Positions 42,801-51,831 of a stretch of 64,000 bases of DNA are shown piece after piece. The notes below the pieces were generated by a model. The model was not told the DNA's origin. It saw nothing but the letters and a program-made list of their open reading frames with translations, and made no database searches. The stretch's first letter is position 1. Every line of letters begins with the position of its first letter. The position numbers were made by a program, and so were the translations under genes. This stretch comes from Craspedostauros australis (Eukaryota > Bacillariophyta > Bacillariophyceae > Mastogloiales > Achnanthaceae), in the NCBI GenBank assembly GCA_026770025.1, contig JAMXDE010000006.1, positions 2,114,001 through 2,178,000 on the forward strand, written 5' to 3'.

Positions 42801-44519
42801 CCCGAGGAGGATTCGCTGTACGGTGATCTGTGCCACATCATGTCGCTTCTCCTCAAAGCGGAAGAAGATATCTGGGAGGAGGAGGACTACTCGGACACCA
42901 GGGAACGCATCATGGTAGAGCTGGAGGACCAGAAGTCGATCTTCGTCGTCGATGGTCGCCACTTCACCACGGAGGCCAGTGGAGAGAATCTGGAGCGCTT
43001 CCTCGGCTACCTCCTCAACGAGGCCAGCGTCAAGGTCATTCTGGTGACAGCCACGGACAACGCAAAGGGCGGCGCAGGCCGTACGCGCACGTCGCGGTCC
43101 GAGGAGACGATGGTGTCCATCGGTGCGCTGGATTTCCAGTCATCCGCGCTTCTGTTCGGTTCCAACTGCCAGTTCGTCAAGGAGAATGGCACCCCCGCCG
43201 CATACACCGCCGAAGAGTTTGCATCCGTATTGGTCCCACCATCGATAGCCAACTGCGCTGAACCCAGCAAGAACACCACGCTGCGGCAGCAGCAGCTCTA
43301 CCTGCGCGTGGGAAACGGCAATCCGAAGAACATCATCGACGTTGCCACCGTCATCCCGGAATCCGACTTCACCGACATCCTCCGTATCGCCCAGCGACCT
43401 GAAGTTCATGTGGATTCTTCGTCCACGCTGGAGATTGCCGTGGCGAAGTACGCCAAGATGAAGGACAAGGCCATCAGGACGCACAACTACCGACGCGCCA
43501 CGGACTTGGCGGACATCTTGAAGGAACTCGACGACCTGAAGGCCAACCACCGCAGCCTCGCCGACCTCATATCCAAGGAACGCGAGCTGAAGCGCGAGCT
43601 TGCCACCGTGCTTTCCAAACGCGAATATGACGAGGCCAACGTCATCAAGCGCAAGCTGCTGACGCTGAAGCGCACCATCATGAAGGAGAAGAACGCGCGG
43701 CAATCCGCCGTGCCCGACACCAGCAGCAGCGCGACCGCAAAGTTGGAAAAGCTCAAGATGCAGATGGACAATATGCTCGCCATGGCCGAGCGGATGAAGA
43801 TGGAGAAGTCGTTGACGGAGCTCGATGCATCGCAGAAGCTGGAGGATGATTCGGAGAGCGCCGCCTTTGCGATCAAGAGGGAGGATCACACCTGCATGTT
43901 GCACATCAAGCACGGCAATCCGCTGTCGTCCCAGTCCAAGGACGGTGCCAGCGGCCTCGTGGTGTGGACGAACGAAGCATGCGACTTGACAGTCAATGAC
44001 GTGAGCAAAGATGTACTGACGGCTGGAGGGATGCCGTTCACCCAGGACTTGAGCACGTTGCCTGCCATCATGGAAACGGAATGGGGACCCGTGAAGGTTG
44101 GCACCGGAGAGGCTCTCATGGTGGGGCCCAAAGCATACGGTACCCTTTCCGCAAGCTTCGTCATTCTCGCAGTAAGTCCGCTGTCACCATCGAACGATGA
44201 CGATGATTGGGACAAGGACAGCAACCGCGACGAAGATGCTCTCCACTTCCTCGACATGACGTTGCGCTCCTCGTACCGGTCCTCGTTCGGCAAGATCAAC
44301 ACCGGTGCCATGGCATCCGTCGTTATCCCGATGATCACGACCAGGGAACGCGGTGAAGCCTACGAACGCTCCCTTCGCGTAAGCCTCCAGTCCATCATCG
44401 ACGAAGCCAAATTCTCCAACCTCAAGCACGTACACTTAGTGGCCAATTCCCCCGCGGAGGCGACCAAGCTGATCAAGATGGTCCTTGGCATGGGTCTTGC
44501 CTGCACGGGCACGGCATAA
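39804..44519 (+). CDS. LRR - CHAT-like - STAND NTPase - UVR-like - macro-like protein, copy 3
   Basis: A 1571-residue third paralogue. Five-Cys module about 18-110, here split by an acidic Asp run plus GN repeats before EEYLVYKGYC; LRRs about 233-503; Gln/Pro linker; CHAT-like domain about 693-900, with IMHFSGYGN (His to Tyr) and VVSAHHSRSVADAF (His where Cys is expected); NTPase from FLGREVDMYEIL with Walker A GGVKGSGKAS (the Ser/Thr after Lys is Ala) and Walker B-like IFVVDGRHF; two UVR-like hairpins (AIRTHNYRRATDLADILKEL and KREYDEANVIKRKLL); macro-like end (SGLVVWTNE, GTGEALMVGPKAY, ILAVSPL). All three copies share FxGREVDxYEI, GIPHVVCC and the VWTNE-like strand, so they descend from one ancestor. 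A biological role is not known to me. Confidence 0.85.
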   Translation: MASAPPRSVVSFLEVDGKVISGEAFDEYCKSHGLCRRCARVRTHRRIVKLFGKGKKWEPLTIFRDDDDDDDHDGNGNGNGNSEEYLVYKGYCMQPTCYTMGQAKRLLGEGANSSNGRRSSRRNKLSRRLRKRRPSKRTEENEESSVSSDVSTTSSRSSSSILSNLGQRFRRGGRQKRRSTASSTGSAASSVSSMDFSDDDTIDSRLSSASTTGDASSALSLAPGQVSPIVEHRLEQLIMYDYFTVLDLSKVELRVEEIASMTKALEKATTLESVILDRCKLQDEGLETIVQALLDANHVGIRKLSLRQNTIGNRGALALAKLLRQSALLEELDLSENTVSSVGAVAIFSALHHVAQNLSPNNVSRLVHLNLAQNEIWDLDDGSLLRNTKSLQILNLDGNFMHDEGADQIATSISENPDCRLEKLFLGWNGISDDGATALSKMLEVNQTIQVLGLAENDISNTGARAILSALSINTSVREISGLYHNQIDRKFIIVAIKRLLHRYGDRNSSQQEQQAEPQAAKPAQSAAVPDNKDPQEQHPAPTQPGPNNTAAQGETQQTAGADDASQTSDNSLNWAAQVYTSANVEERTDEPPYDGYGGRSFSNGGMVKNTVALEAIEHWDWGTFGIEEIDGSNDGEQTHVITTSIVPPVTTAAPSLQMPDMDDDDDDDDIAGAYDNGLNYGSGGAAPDGTMPKDRLTIFQSAPLAYFNMHTAQHHAVPLMDFEYERQELRQALEDPEILGSEIELKFEVATADRLQNFFANGDSPIMHFSGYGNPDCFALENGFGYMKALPTMELNRYISGTRRVQVVVVSAHHSRSVADAFIQAGIPHVVCCQTDAAYRDSVSVEFTKLMYQELARNSTLQAAFRSALDGVTKSPLVKNVRNLADKFKLLPEHPPSTRYHDVPVLFRTNISDLPDDNLVEEPDTSWLPPVPSQFLGREVDMYEILESLRVDDVVRVGGVKGSGKASVISAVSRYVLARPASFMISNVFWLPAVPDVTPEEDSLYGDLCHIMSLLLKAEEDIWEEEDYSDTRERIMVELEDQKSIFVVDGRHFTTEASGENLERFLGYLLNEASVKVILVTATDNAKGGAGRTRTSRSEETMVSIGALDFQSSALLFGSNCQFVKENGTPAAYTAEEFASVLVPPSIANCAEPSKNTTLRQQQLYLRVGNGNPKNIIDVATVIPESDFTDILRIAQRPEVHVDSSSTLEIAVAKYAKMKDKAIRTHNYRRATDLADILKELDDLKANHRSLADLISKERELKRELATVLSKREYDEANVIKRKLLTLKRTIMKEKNARQSAVPDTSSSATAKLEKLKMQMDNMLAMAERMKMEKSLTELDASQKLEDDSESAAFAIKREDHTCMLHIKHGNPLSSQSKDGASGLVVWTNEACDLTVNDVSKDVLTAGGMPFTQDLSTLPAIMETEWGPVKVGTGEALMVGPKAYGTLSASFVILAVSPLSPSNDDDDWDKDSNRDEDALHFLDMTLRSSYRSSFGKINTGAMASVVIPMITTRERGEAYERSLRVSLQSIIDEAKFSNLKHVHLVANSPAEATKLIKMVLGMGLACTGTA

Positions 44520-45171
44520 AGTGCATGCCGCGTGGATGTCCATCAAGGTTGCCCATCATGGTGTGAACATAACGCAGGGGAAGCGACGTCAAACAGCCAG
44601 GATGACCGGCACCACAATCCAACAAAACAGAACAAAACAAAACAACACGATACCATACAAATGCAAACACAAGAGTAGGTAATCCAACGTACGAGTAGAG
44701 TGCAGCAGATGAACAGCGCTGGTATTCCCAAGAGTCGGCGGTTCAACATTAAGCCTAGATTCGATGGTTTCCAAAGGGGGTCATTCCGTCTTCCTCATCT
44801 TGCCTGTTGGTGCTCGGGATGTGGCGGCATCATCTGCCTCGGTGTGGCTTGATCTGCGTTGGTTGCATGTTCGGGAGGAACGAGTTTTGGCGCCAACGTG
44901 GAGTTTCGGAAGTTGTAGTCGCATTAGTCGCAACCGTGGATATTTCGTTGGTTTTCTGTGCAAATCCACGATCCAAAACCAAGACCGCACACATTCGCTC
45001 CAGGGATGCCACAAGACAGGAGAAAAGCCGGATTCGGCCTACCGCAAACGACACAACTGCGGAAGGTCGCATACCTGTGGAGCAACGTTGCACAAGAGCA
45101 CACATTATTCTGGAGTAATCCAACACCAACACCAAAAGCAAGGACACATCGTCTCGCACAGCTATCGAACA
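44520..45171. other. Intergenic region
   Basis: A 652-base spacer between copy 3 and the p47-like gene. The frame of p47 exon 1 stays open upstream to 44764, but no conserved sequence is seen there, so I treat it as promoter and leader. Confidence 0.55.
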
Positions 45172-46296
45172 ATGAGCAACGTGCACGGCCTCTTCAGCGG
45201 GCGCAACAACGACGAAGAGTCGGACGATGATGACAGCAGAGACAACAATCGCTTTGTCGGTGGCATCGATTCTCGCGGGGGAGGCAGGTGAGTGATGATC
45301 AATGTGAGGCAACACGAGGCAACACGAGGCACGTCATGGAGCGATGCACTGCGATACGCTGTGGCGTGGGATTCGTGTGATGGAACGCATGGTCGGCTCT
45401 CCTGGTGGTCATCATGGATAGGGAGTGGCTGCGTTTGCTGTCCACGCTGCCCGCGGTTCATTCTGGCATGTTCTCAAAATGATCGCAGACCCCATGATAT
45501 AATATTGTATAATCGCATGATCCGAGCAGGTACCTGACTCTCCGTTTCTTCTCGCAACTTTGGACAACATGTTATCGCAACCAACTCCCGTTGGTTGCTC
45601 CGAGCAACTCTGCTGAACTCAACGCAACGCAACGCAACTTAATCCACCTCAACTGAATCGCATAACAGCGGTCTCGCCGTTGAACCAAACATGAGCGGCA
45701 TGCCCCGCGATTCCATCTTCAACACGGCGGAACAGGCCGGTGCGGAGGAATCCGAAAGCATCCGGCGGACGATCACCATGTACCGCGATGGATTCGTCGT
45801 GGATGACGGTCCCTACCGACGTTTGGACGATCCCGAGAATGCGCCCTTCCTGCGAAGTCTCGCGCAGGGACGCACGCCCACGGAGCTGTTCGGGGACAGC
45901 GAGCCGCAGGACGTGTCGGTCGGTTTGGTGGACAAGCGCGATCAGGAGTACGTGGAGGAATTCCGCTCCTTCAGCGGCGCCGGGCAGTCGTTGCGATCGG
46001 AAGCCAGCGCGGTGACCGGGAACACCGTCGACCCATCGACTCTGGCGGAAGCTCCGGAGACGGACGCTTCTCGGCCAACGACTTCCATTCAGGTACGATT
46101 GCCCAACGGGCAGCGCAAGGTGATCAAGGTCAACCTGGACTCGACCGTTCTGGTGTTAGCATCGCATCTGCGCGGTGCCGTCGACGCTCCGTTCCGTCTT
46201 ATCTCAGGCTTCCCGCCCAAGCCGATCGAAGACTTCAATGCCACTGTTGAGGCGGCGGGATTGAAGGGTGCGCAAGTGAAGGTGGAGAAGGCATAG
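45172..46296 (+). CDS. p47/Shp1-type Cdc48 cofactor (SEP and UBX domains), two exons
   Basis: Exons 45172-45287 and 45669-46296 give 247 residues. Exon 1 encodes HGLFSG, an acidic stretch and NRFVGGIDSRGGG. Splicing (CAG|GTGAGT to AACAG|CGG) completes GGGSGLAVEP, a motif like that before the SEP domain in p47 proteins. The SEP domain (about 72-146) has ITMYRDGFVVDDGPYRRL, DPENAPFLRSL and FSGAGQSL. The UBX domain (about 168-246) has IQVRLPNGQRKVIKVN, then RLISGFPPKPI with the FPP-type Cdc48-binding loop. In known members these domains recruit p97/Cdc48 for membrane fusion and protein degradation. There is no N-terminal UBA domain, so the protein is short compared with animal p47 (about 370), as in some plant UBX proteins. 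Confidence 0.9.
45288..45668 (+). other. Spliceosomal intron in p47-like gene
   Basis: A 381-base intron in phase 2, donor GTGAGT, acceptor GCATAACAG. Splicing joins AG from exon 1 with C from exon 2 to give the Ser of GGGSGLAVEP. Without it the N-terminal acidic part is lost. Confidence 0.85.
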
Positions 46297-46724
46297 AGTA
46301 AGTGCGACTGCTGCGAGGAATCTAGCGCAATCACAATGCACAGGCACGCATGTACACACGAATAGGCATACACATATTCCAGGCGTCGATATCAAGCCAT
46401 AGCGTGTGATACCGTGCCGATGAACAACTGCAGCACACTACCTTTGCCACAACTGGCACTGGACAAGAGGCCAGCTGAGCGTATGGAAGAAGCGACCATG
46501 AAATTGTGTTTTTTGCTGAACAAAAATAGATTTGAATGCTCCAGTCTTACGTACGTATGTGTGCCAGCCCATTCTCCTCCATGCCATAGTCACCAATGAG
46601 TGAAAACACGTACTGCACGACGATAATTACCAATTTCAATACTACTAGCACTCTTTACTCCACTATTAACATGAGGGACGACATCAAGAACGAAAGGCGC
46701 AGTGTTTTGCTGCATCTCCTGCTG
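46297..46724. other. Short intergenic region between convergent genes
   Basis: A 428-base spacer between the stops of the p47-like gene and the minus-strand membrane coiled-coil gene. I see nothing else in it. Confidence 0.6.
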
Positions 46725-47966
46725 CTATGCGGAGAAAACCCGAAACTGCTTGTCTTCCGCAAGGTTCGCGCAATCGTACACCGCCTCGATCCAATCCTCG
46801 GACGTCAGACCTGCGCGGCCGTTCGTTGGGAAGTAGTACTGGATCGCCATGTTGGCGTAGTTCGTCGTCCCTACATCCATCTCTGTGATGGTCGCGCCGA
46901 TCGGCGGCAACGCGCCCTCCTTGACGAGCTCTGTATCGATGTACCGCTCCAGATCGGGGATGTTGAGACATAGGACGCTGGCCAGATTGGAATTGACGTA
47001 GTTGATGACCAGCGGGTATCCGGTCGATCCGATCGGAGTGTCGAAGTCGCCGCCGAACGGCTGAGTACGGAATGTATCGCGCAGACCGCAGTCCCATCCC
47101 AACACAGCGTCGGAGTACGACAGCTCGACGCGCCGGATCAAGGCCTCCTGATTGCCTTCCAACGTCGTCGTGAGGTCGTTGATCAGCGTGCGCAAGGACG
47201 TGATGCCCTCCGCGGTCTCGTCGAGATACGATATGGCATCGAGCAAATCGCTGTTGAAGGATTGCAGATCGCCGATTTCGTTGTCCAGATCTGTGATGTT
47301 GCCGTTCAGCGCTTCCACGTTGGCAGCGAGGTCGCTGTTCGTCTGTTGCAAGTCGTCGCGGATATCTGTCAGATTTTGGATGGTGGAATTGAGTTCGCGC
47401 GCCTCGTCCTCCAGCTCGTCAATCTGGATGGTGAAATTGTCCACCTGCCCGTTGAGCAGCGCGATGGTCTCGTTCAGAAACAAGTTGGAGGCATTGAAAC
47501 GATCGTTCTCGAATCTCAATTCGCCGTTGAGACGGTTCAGCTCCTGATTGGAAACATTGAGCTCCTGATTGAGATCCTCGAATGTATCCAACGACGCATT
47601 GAGCAGCTGCGTTTGCCGCGTGAGCTCCAGCACGGACGAGTTGAGCCTGTCGTTAAGCGTCTCAAACGCATCGTTGGCATCTGTCAGGCGTTCCACCTCC
47701 AACTCCAGCCGATCCACCTCCTTCTCGAGATCGTCGACCTGATCCTCGAGGCCAGGGATTTCGAACCATTCGTTGAAGAAGTAACCGAACCCGCCCGTCA
47801 TGAGGAGCGCGAAGGCGCCTGCCGCCATGCCCGTCGGCGTCATCAACGCCCCGAGCAAGGACGGCGCCGCTCGGCTCGTGTTGCCGCCGCCAGTTTGGCT
47901 CAGCGTGTGTTCGATCGTGATGTTGTTGCCATTGCCTGGCGAAGCATCGTCTGCGTTGGATGGCAT
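46725..47966 (-). CDS. Type II membrane coiled-coil protein, copy B
   Basis: A 413-residue protein from the ATG at 47966; the open frame upstream starts only at a TTG. After a short N-terminus comes one membrane segment (about 46-64, MAAGAFALLMTGGFGYFF), then NEWFEIPGLEDQVDDLEKEV, nearly the same membrane-proximal motif as the product of 6699-8273. The coiled coil (about 70-275) is rich in Leu, Asn and Asp with about nine N-x-S/T sequons (NSSV, NASL, NVSN, NASN, NETI, NFTI, NSTI, NLTD, NITD). The C-terminal domain shares WDC, QPFG, PIGS, LCLNIPDLERY, LPPIGA and YDCANLAEDKQF-type motifs with copy A. The copies differ mainly in N-terminal length (150 versus about 45 residues). Probable lumenal or surface coiled coil; function unknown. 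Confidence 0.83.
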   Translation of the reverse strand: MPSNADDASPGNGNNITIEHTLSQTGGGNTSRAAPSLLGALMTPTGMAAGAFALLMTGGFGYFFNEWFEIPGLEDQVDDLEKEVDRLELEVERLTDANDAFETLNDRLNSSVLELTRQTQLLNASLDTFEDLNQELNVSNQELNRLNGELRFENDRFNASNLFLNETIALLNGQVDNFTIQIDELEDEARELNSTIQNLTDIRDDLQQTNSDLAANVEALNGNITDLDNEIGDLQSFNSDLLDAISYLDETAEGITSLRTLINDLTTTLEGNQEALIRRVELSYSDAVLGWDCGLRDTFRTQPFGGDFDTPIGSTGYPLVINYVNSNLASVLCLNIPDLERYIDTELVKEGALPPIGATITEMDVGTTNYANMAIQYYFPTNGRAGLTSEDWIEAVYDCANLAEDKQFRVFSA

Positions 47967-48989
47967 TCTGGAGAAACCTTTCGTTCGAGGATGGTATTGT
48001 GAGTATGGAGTGAGTAGTGTGCAGGCGGCAGCGACGACGGCAGCAGACAGCAGCTTCGAAGGAGGTCGACGCTTTGTGGCATCGGCGGCAGGTCCAACTG
48101 TTGTATAGAGCCTCTGAAGGTGACACAAGAACAGAGATCAGTCGTCCGAATGACGCGTGATGCGGTTTGTGGATTCACAAGCGACGCAGTGGTGGAGTTG
48201 GTGATGTCCCCTTCCTTCGCGCAAGACTCCGCTCACTGGATTGTTGGTCTTGCCTGTTTCGCCATTTGGCATCCAACTCGGAACACAAACACCCCTTCCC
48301 AAAAGATACCATGTCCCATCAAAACGACAGAAACACGACTCGAACAAACCTTTTTTACGCGGTTTTGGCAGCACAAACGCCACAAAGATCGCTCTCCTCC
48401 CCAATTGTCACCAAAGGAAGCCAGCCATGATGTGGAGCACCCATGCGCAAACGGAGGACAGGGCAGCACACTTCGGCAGCAGGATGCAGAATGCATGACG
48501 GCATCTGAGTCTGCACGGATAACTCGCTTGACCATCGTTTCCCTGTCTAAGAACAGCAAGTAAATATGATAAGTTTGTGGGCCGCCAAGTGTTCCGAAGA
48601 GAGCGATGCAAACTCTCGACGTGACAATGTGTGAGAGTGCAAGCCTCTTGGTGATAGTTCTATTGGAATGTGTATGTTTCTGTGCCATAGTCGTACCTTG
48701 CCGTGAAATGTGATTGTTGTGTTTGCCCCATGCAGCAACTACGAGTGCGAGTGTGCATTGGTATTCCATGTACCCTGTGCTACTCCACTTCTCATTCTGT
48801 ATTCTCGCTATTCGGTGCCTTGTTCGTTTCCTCCTCCCACACGATCTTCATCTTCTTTCCGTAATATCTTCGCTTGTACCCTCTCTGAGCGCATCAACGG
48901 GGACTGTGCTGATGGACCACTTCGTTCTGTTGTCGCCATTCACACGAACGAGCTCCAAACCCACCAAAGGATCGAGACCAGTCTCTGAG
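47967..48989. other. Intergenic region
   Basis: About 1 kb upstream of the minus-strand coiled-coil gene, running to the remnant of a TraB-family gene. The short open frames have no recognisable features. Confidence 0.5.
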
Positions 48990-49667
48990 ACCAGTCTCTG
49001 ACTCACTTGTCATCAGCATCTCAATCGTCTCCGCTGCAGTGTTCTTGGTCTTCGAGAATTGCATGCCGGTGCCAACCAGATGGGCTTTACCCACAACCGC
49101 CACAATGAAGATGGTTTTCTGGTCTCCGTTGGGGTTCTCTTGGACAAGGTGTTGATGGCAGAGCCGCTTGAGTTTGCAGGCCATGAACTCGTTGCATTCA
49201 TGCAGGACGACGAGCTTATCTGAAGAATGGAACCCGTCCTATGACGGGTGTCGATGGGTCGATCTCTTCCTCTATCTTGGCCTCCGCCTTGTCTTGATCT
49301 GTGGCTGGCAACATCATCGAGGAACGTCGATGGCAAAGTTCCACGAAGACCACGTCCGGCTGAACACTTGTCAGCATGTCCTTGACATCGATCGCTAAGG
49401 CGGGCCACAGGTGGTTCGCACCGACCAGAAAGATCTCCGCCTCGTTGTTGTGCGGACCGGGAACGACGATGGGTTCAAGGAAATTGCCTCGTTCCTTCAT
49501 ACGATCGTGCAGCTGATCCTTCTATGGCTTGGTTGGAGATGGTGGCGGTGCCGATGGTGGAGATTAGAGGCCTTGTTGCGACCTGCTAACAACCTTGTCG
49601 CGTATAATACAATGTAAGCAGCGGCTGAATGGATCAGGAGCGAGGTGACGGAGGCGTGGCGCAACAT
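48990..49667 (-). pseudogene. TraB-family pseudogene (frameshifted, internal deletion)
   Basis: Three pieces in different minus-strand frames resemble the TraB-like gene at 51832-53028. From 49667, a signal-peptide-like start (MLRHASVTSLLIHSAAAY). From 49500, AEIFLVGANHLWP and PDVVFVELCHRR, matching GTAHVS and YVFVELCAAR of the intact copy, ending at a stop at 49216. In another frame from about 49228, HECNEFMACKLKRLC and VAVVGKAHLVGTGM, matching DAYMACKLHRIC and VGIVGAGHVGGMM. About 150 residues between the ELC and MACKL motifs are missing. At least two frame changes plus a deletion argue for a dead copy rather than introns. The link of the first piece is the weakest part. Confidence 0.66.
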
Positions 49668-50054
49668 GGAGATGGTAATAGCGACGGTGTGTGGATGATG
49701 AGTGAACGATGACGATCGTTGTGGTGAGCTTGCTACTCCTTCCAAAAAGTATGATAGGGATGAGTGTGTGGATGAAAGAATACTTGGGATGGTTGGATGA
49801 TGAGTGGACGATTCCAGAAGCTAGTTTTGTTCAATCATTCACGCAATTGGAGCCGTTTGCAATCCTTCCCGTCTCCACATGCCTGGTGAGATATGCGTAG
49901 GACCAGTCCTGGCTCGTACGGACACCCGGGATTTGGATGTCCACGGTGATTGCGTACCCACGTTTCGTTCCATCAACAAGTCACGCCAACAACCAAGAAT
50001 CCAGATGTACCTCTCAAGGATCTCTTCAACGACAGTCGGCTGGCGGTGATGGCA

Positions 50055-50085
<31 letters not shown>

Positions 50086-50155
50086 GGAAATGCATGATAA
50101 TGTGCTGTGGACTCCGGCCCAAGTTACAATAGTATTCCCCCCTCTAGAGAGTTGC
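49668..50155. other. Intergenic region with CT tract
   Basis: A spacer of 488 bases between the pseudogene and the next minus-strand TraB-like gene. A CT run at 50055-50082 (GA on the minus strand) lies about 390 bases upstream of the pseudogene. Nothing else is evident. Confidence 0.6.
50055..50082. repeat. (CT)n microsatellite
   Basis: A 28-base CT run. On the minus strand it is a GA run upstream of the TraB pseudogene, similar to the GA runs upstream of plus-strand genes. Confidence 0.95.
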
Positions 50156-51370
50156 TTAATCACAACCCGCTCTTCCATTCAATTCCAACGTCTCCTGATG
50201 GTACGCCGCAAGGGCATCAACGCTGACTTGCGGAACCAATTCATCCAGCTGGAAGGCATCGAATTCCGTCATGGGCGTCTTGGTGGAGAGCAGCTCCTGC
50301 AGTTTGGCTCTAGTTTCCTGGAGGTCGTCCTTGTTGTTGAGCAAAATCTCGTGCATCTCATCCACGTGAACGTCATCGACGATCGCAACGAACGTGATCG
50401 TCCGATTCCCAATCCCATGCTGCAAGTACTTTCGAGAATGCTGGTAGAGCTTGTGGGCCATGAAGCGGCTCCTCTCCTTGACCATGACATTCTGAACGGT
50501 TGGCACGTTCTGTGATCGAATGTAGAACATGCGGCACAGGACGGTGAACATGGTCTCGTAGGTGGGATTCTGCCACGCATCCATGACGTCGTTGGCGTAC
50601 GAATCGTGGAAGGTCGACTCCATCATGATGCTCTTGCGGTCCTGCTCGCTCAATGCCTCGAAGGCGCGTAGGATGGTGATGTTGAGAGGCCGATCGCCCG
50701 TGATGAGGTCGATGGATCGCTCCTCGCGTACTTCGTTCCAGTACCGGAAGACCTGATTCAGTTCCACCGTGCCGGTGTCGGCAAGCAACGAGTTCGGCAC
50801 GAACTTGGGAAAGTACCTGGCCGAGACGCGCGCCATGCACAAGGTCTCATCCTCGCCCTCGCGACAGTCCGTGCAGGGAGGAACAGTCTTGCCGTCGGGC
50901 GTGCGCTTCATGTCCTGGTACTCCGATGGCACTGTCAGCATGTGGTGCGTGCGTTGGTTGCACAGGTCGACGAAGATCTTGCGCGGATCCAGCGCGCCGA
51001 GCAGGGTCGGTATGCGGTCGAGGTCGTGTGTGGCGTTGAGCGCCCCCTTGTTCGTGCCGATGATGTAGATGCGGATCTCGTCCTCGTCCTCGCCTTGGAG
51101 CGTGGCCAAGCGAGCCATTGCGTCTTTGCCCGTCGTCATGACCATGAGCGTTTCATCCCACGACAGGTCGGCGACGGTGACCTTCTGGGGACGAGACGCA
51201 AACGAGGCGATGGCGGCGACGATGGCGACCAACACTACGGCCGCGAAGCAGGAGAGGACCTGCTCCACGCTCAACCGATCGGACGTGCCCTTCGACGAGG
51301 CTTTCGAAGATGACCCATCATCGTTCGCGTCCTTGCTCTTCTTCTGTTTCTGTTTCTGCTTGTGACCCAT
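50156..51370 (-). CDS. TraB-like membrane protein with degenerate motifs
   Basis: A 404-residue protein from the ATG at 51370. A Lys-rich start (GHKQKQKQKKSK) is followed by one membrane segment (about 40-58, SCFAAVVLVAIVAAIASFA). The rest aligns by motif with the TraB-like protein at 51832-53028: IYIIGTNKGAL for GTAHVS, IFVDLCNQR for FVELCAAR, LITGDRPLNITILRAFEAL for LGDRPVRLTMVRAWESL, VKERSRFMAHKLYQ for KERDAYMACKLHR, and VAIVDDVHVDEM for VGAGHVGGM. So the first GxxH His is gone, Glu is Asp in the ELC motif, and the second glycine-rich GxxH is altered. A CTDCREGEDETLC insertion is unique to this copy. It is probably a membrane-anchored paralogue without the usual TraB chemistry; its role is unknown. 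Confidence 0.74.
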   Translation of the reverse strand: MGHKQKQKQKKSKDANDDGSSSKASSKGTSDRLSVEQVLSCFAAVVLVAIVAAIASFASRPQKVTVADLSWDETLMVMTTGKDAMARLATLQGEDEDEIRIYIIGTNKGALNATHDLDRIPTLLGALDPRKIFVDLCNQRTHHMLTVPSEYQDMKRTPDGKTVPPCTDCREGEDETLCMARVSARYFPKFVPNSLLADTGTVELNQVFRYWNEVREERSIDLITGDRPLNITILRAFEALSEQDRKSIMMESTFHDSYANDVMDAWQNPTYETMFTVLCRMFYIRSQNVPTVQNVMVKERSRFMAHKLYQHSRKYLQHGIGNRTITFVAIVDDVHVDEMHEILLNNKDDLQETRAKLQELLSTKTPMTEFDAFQLDELVPQVSVDALAAYHQETLELNGRAGCD

Positions 51371-51831
51371 GGTTGACTTTAGAGCCTCCGTCAAGTGAGG
51401 TGTGCGAATTCAGGTGGTTCCGTTTGTTTTTTATGCTCTGGTTGGTCAATGAATGAATGAAGGCAAGATGTCAACGAGCATAGACCGCTCTTCGCCGCCA
51501 TCACAGACGTGAGCGCAACCCTGTTGCTGGACAGAAACGTCTTGGTTTCCACGCAGTCCACGTAAAACGCCAATGCGACCAGACAAGAAGGAATCCAGTA
51601 AGAAATTCGAAGATTCTCGCAATGGTCGAACGAGTCGATGAACGACAAGCTCGCGATAGGGTAGTTAGACTAGACCCATATAGCACTGCCTGTGTCAATA
51701 GCCAGGGTAAGAATAGATTGGAGTCACGCGGAGTTACTATTACTTGATAAGCACTGAACATATACGTGAACAGACACATTATATTAGCTGGCATAGATCA
51801 TTTACATCCATCCTTCCCCAAGAAATCGCTG
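51371..51831. other. Short intergenic region
   Basis: A 461-base spacer between two tandem minus-strand TraB-like genes. I see no gene or repeat in it. Confidence 0.6.

Noticed and set aside
47967-48128. N-terminal extension of membrane coiled-coil copy B
   Set aside because: It begins at TTG, not ATG. The ATG at 47966 starts a protein that fits the paralogue's layout.
49013-49500. Reading the TraB-like remnant as a spliced functional gene
   Set aside because: No splice sites give a joined frame containing the missing middle of about 150 residues, so a pseudogene is the simpler reading.
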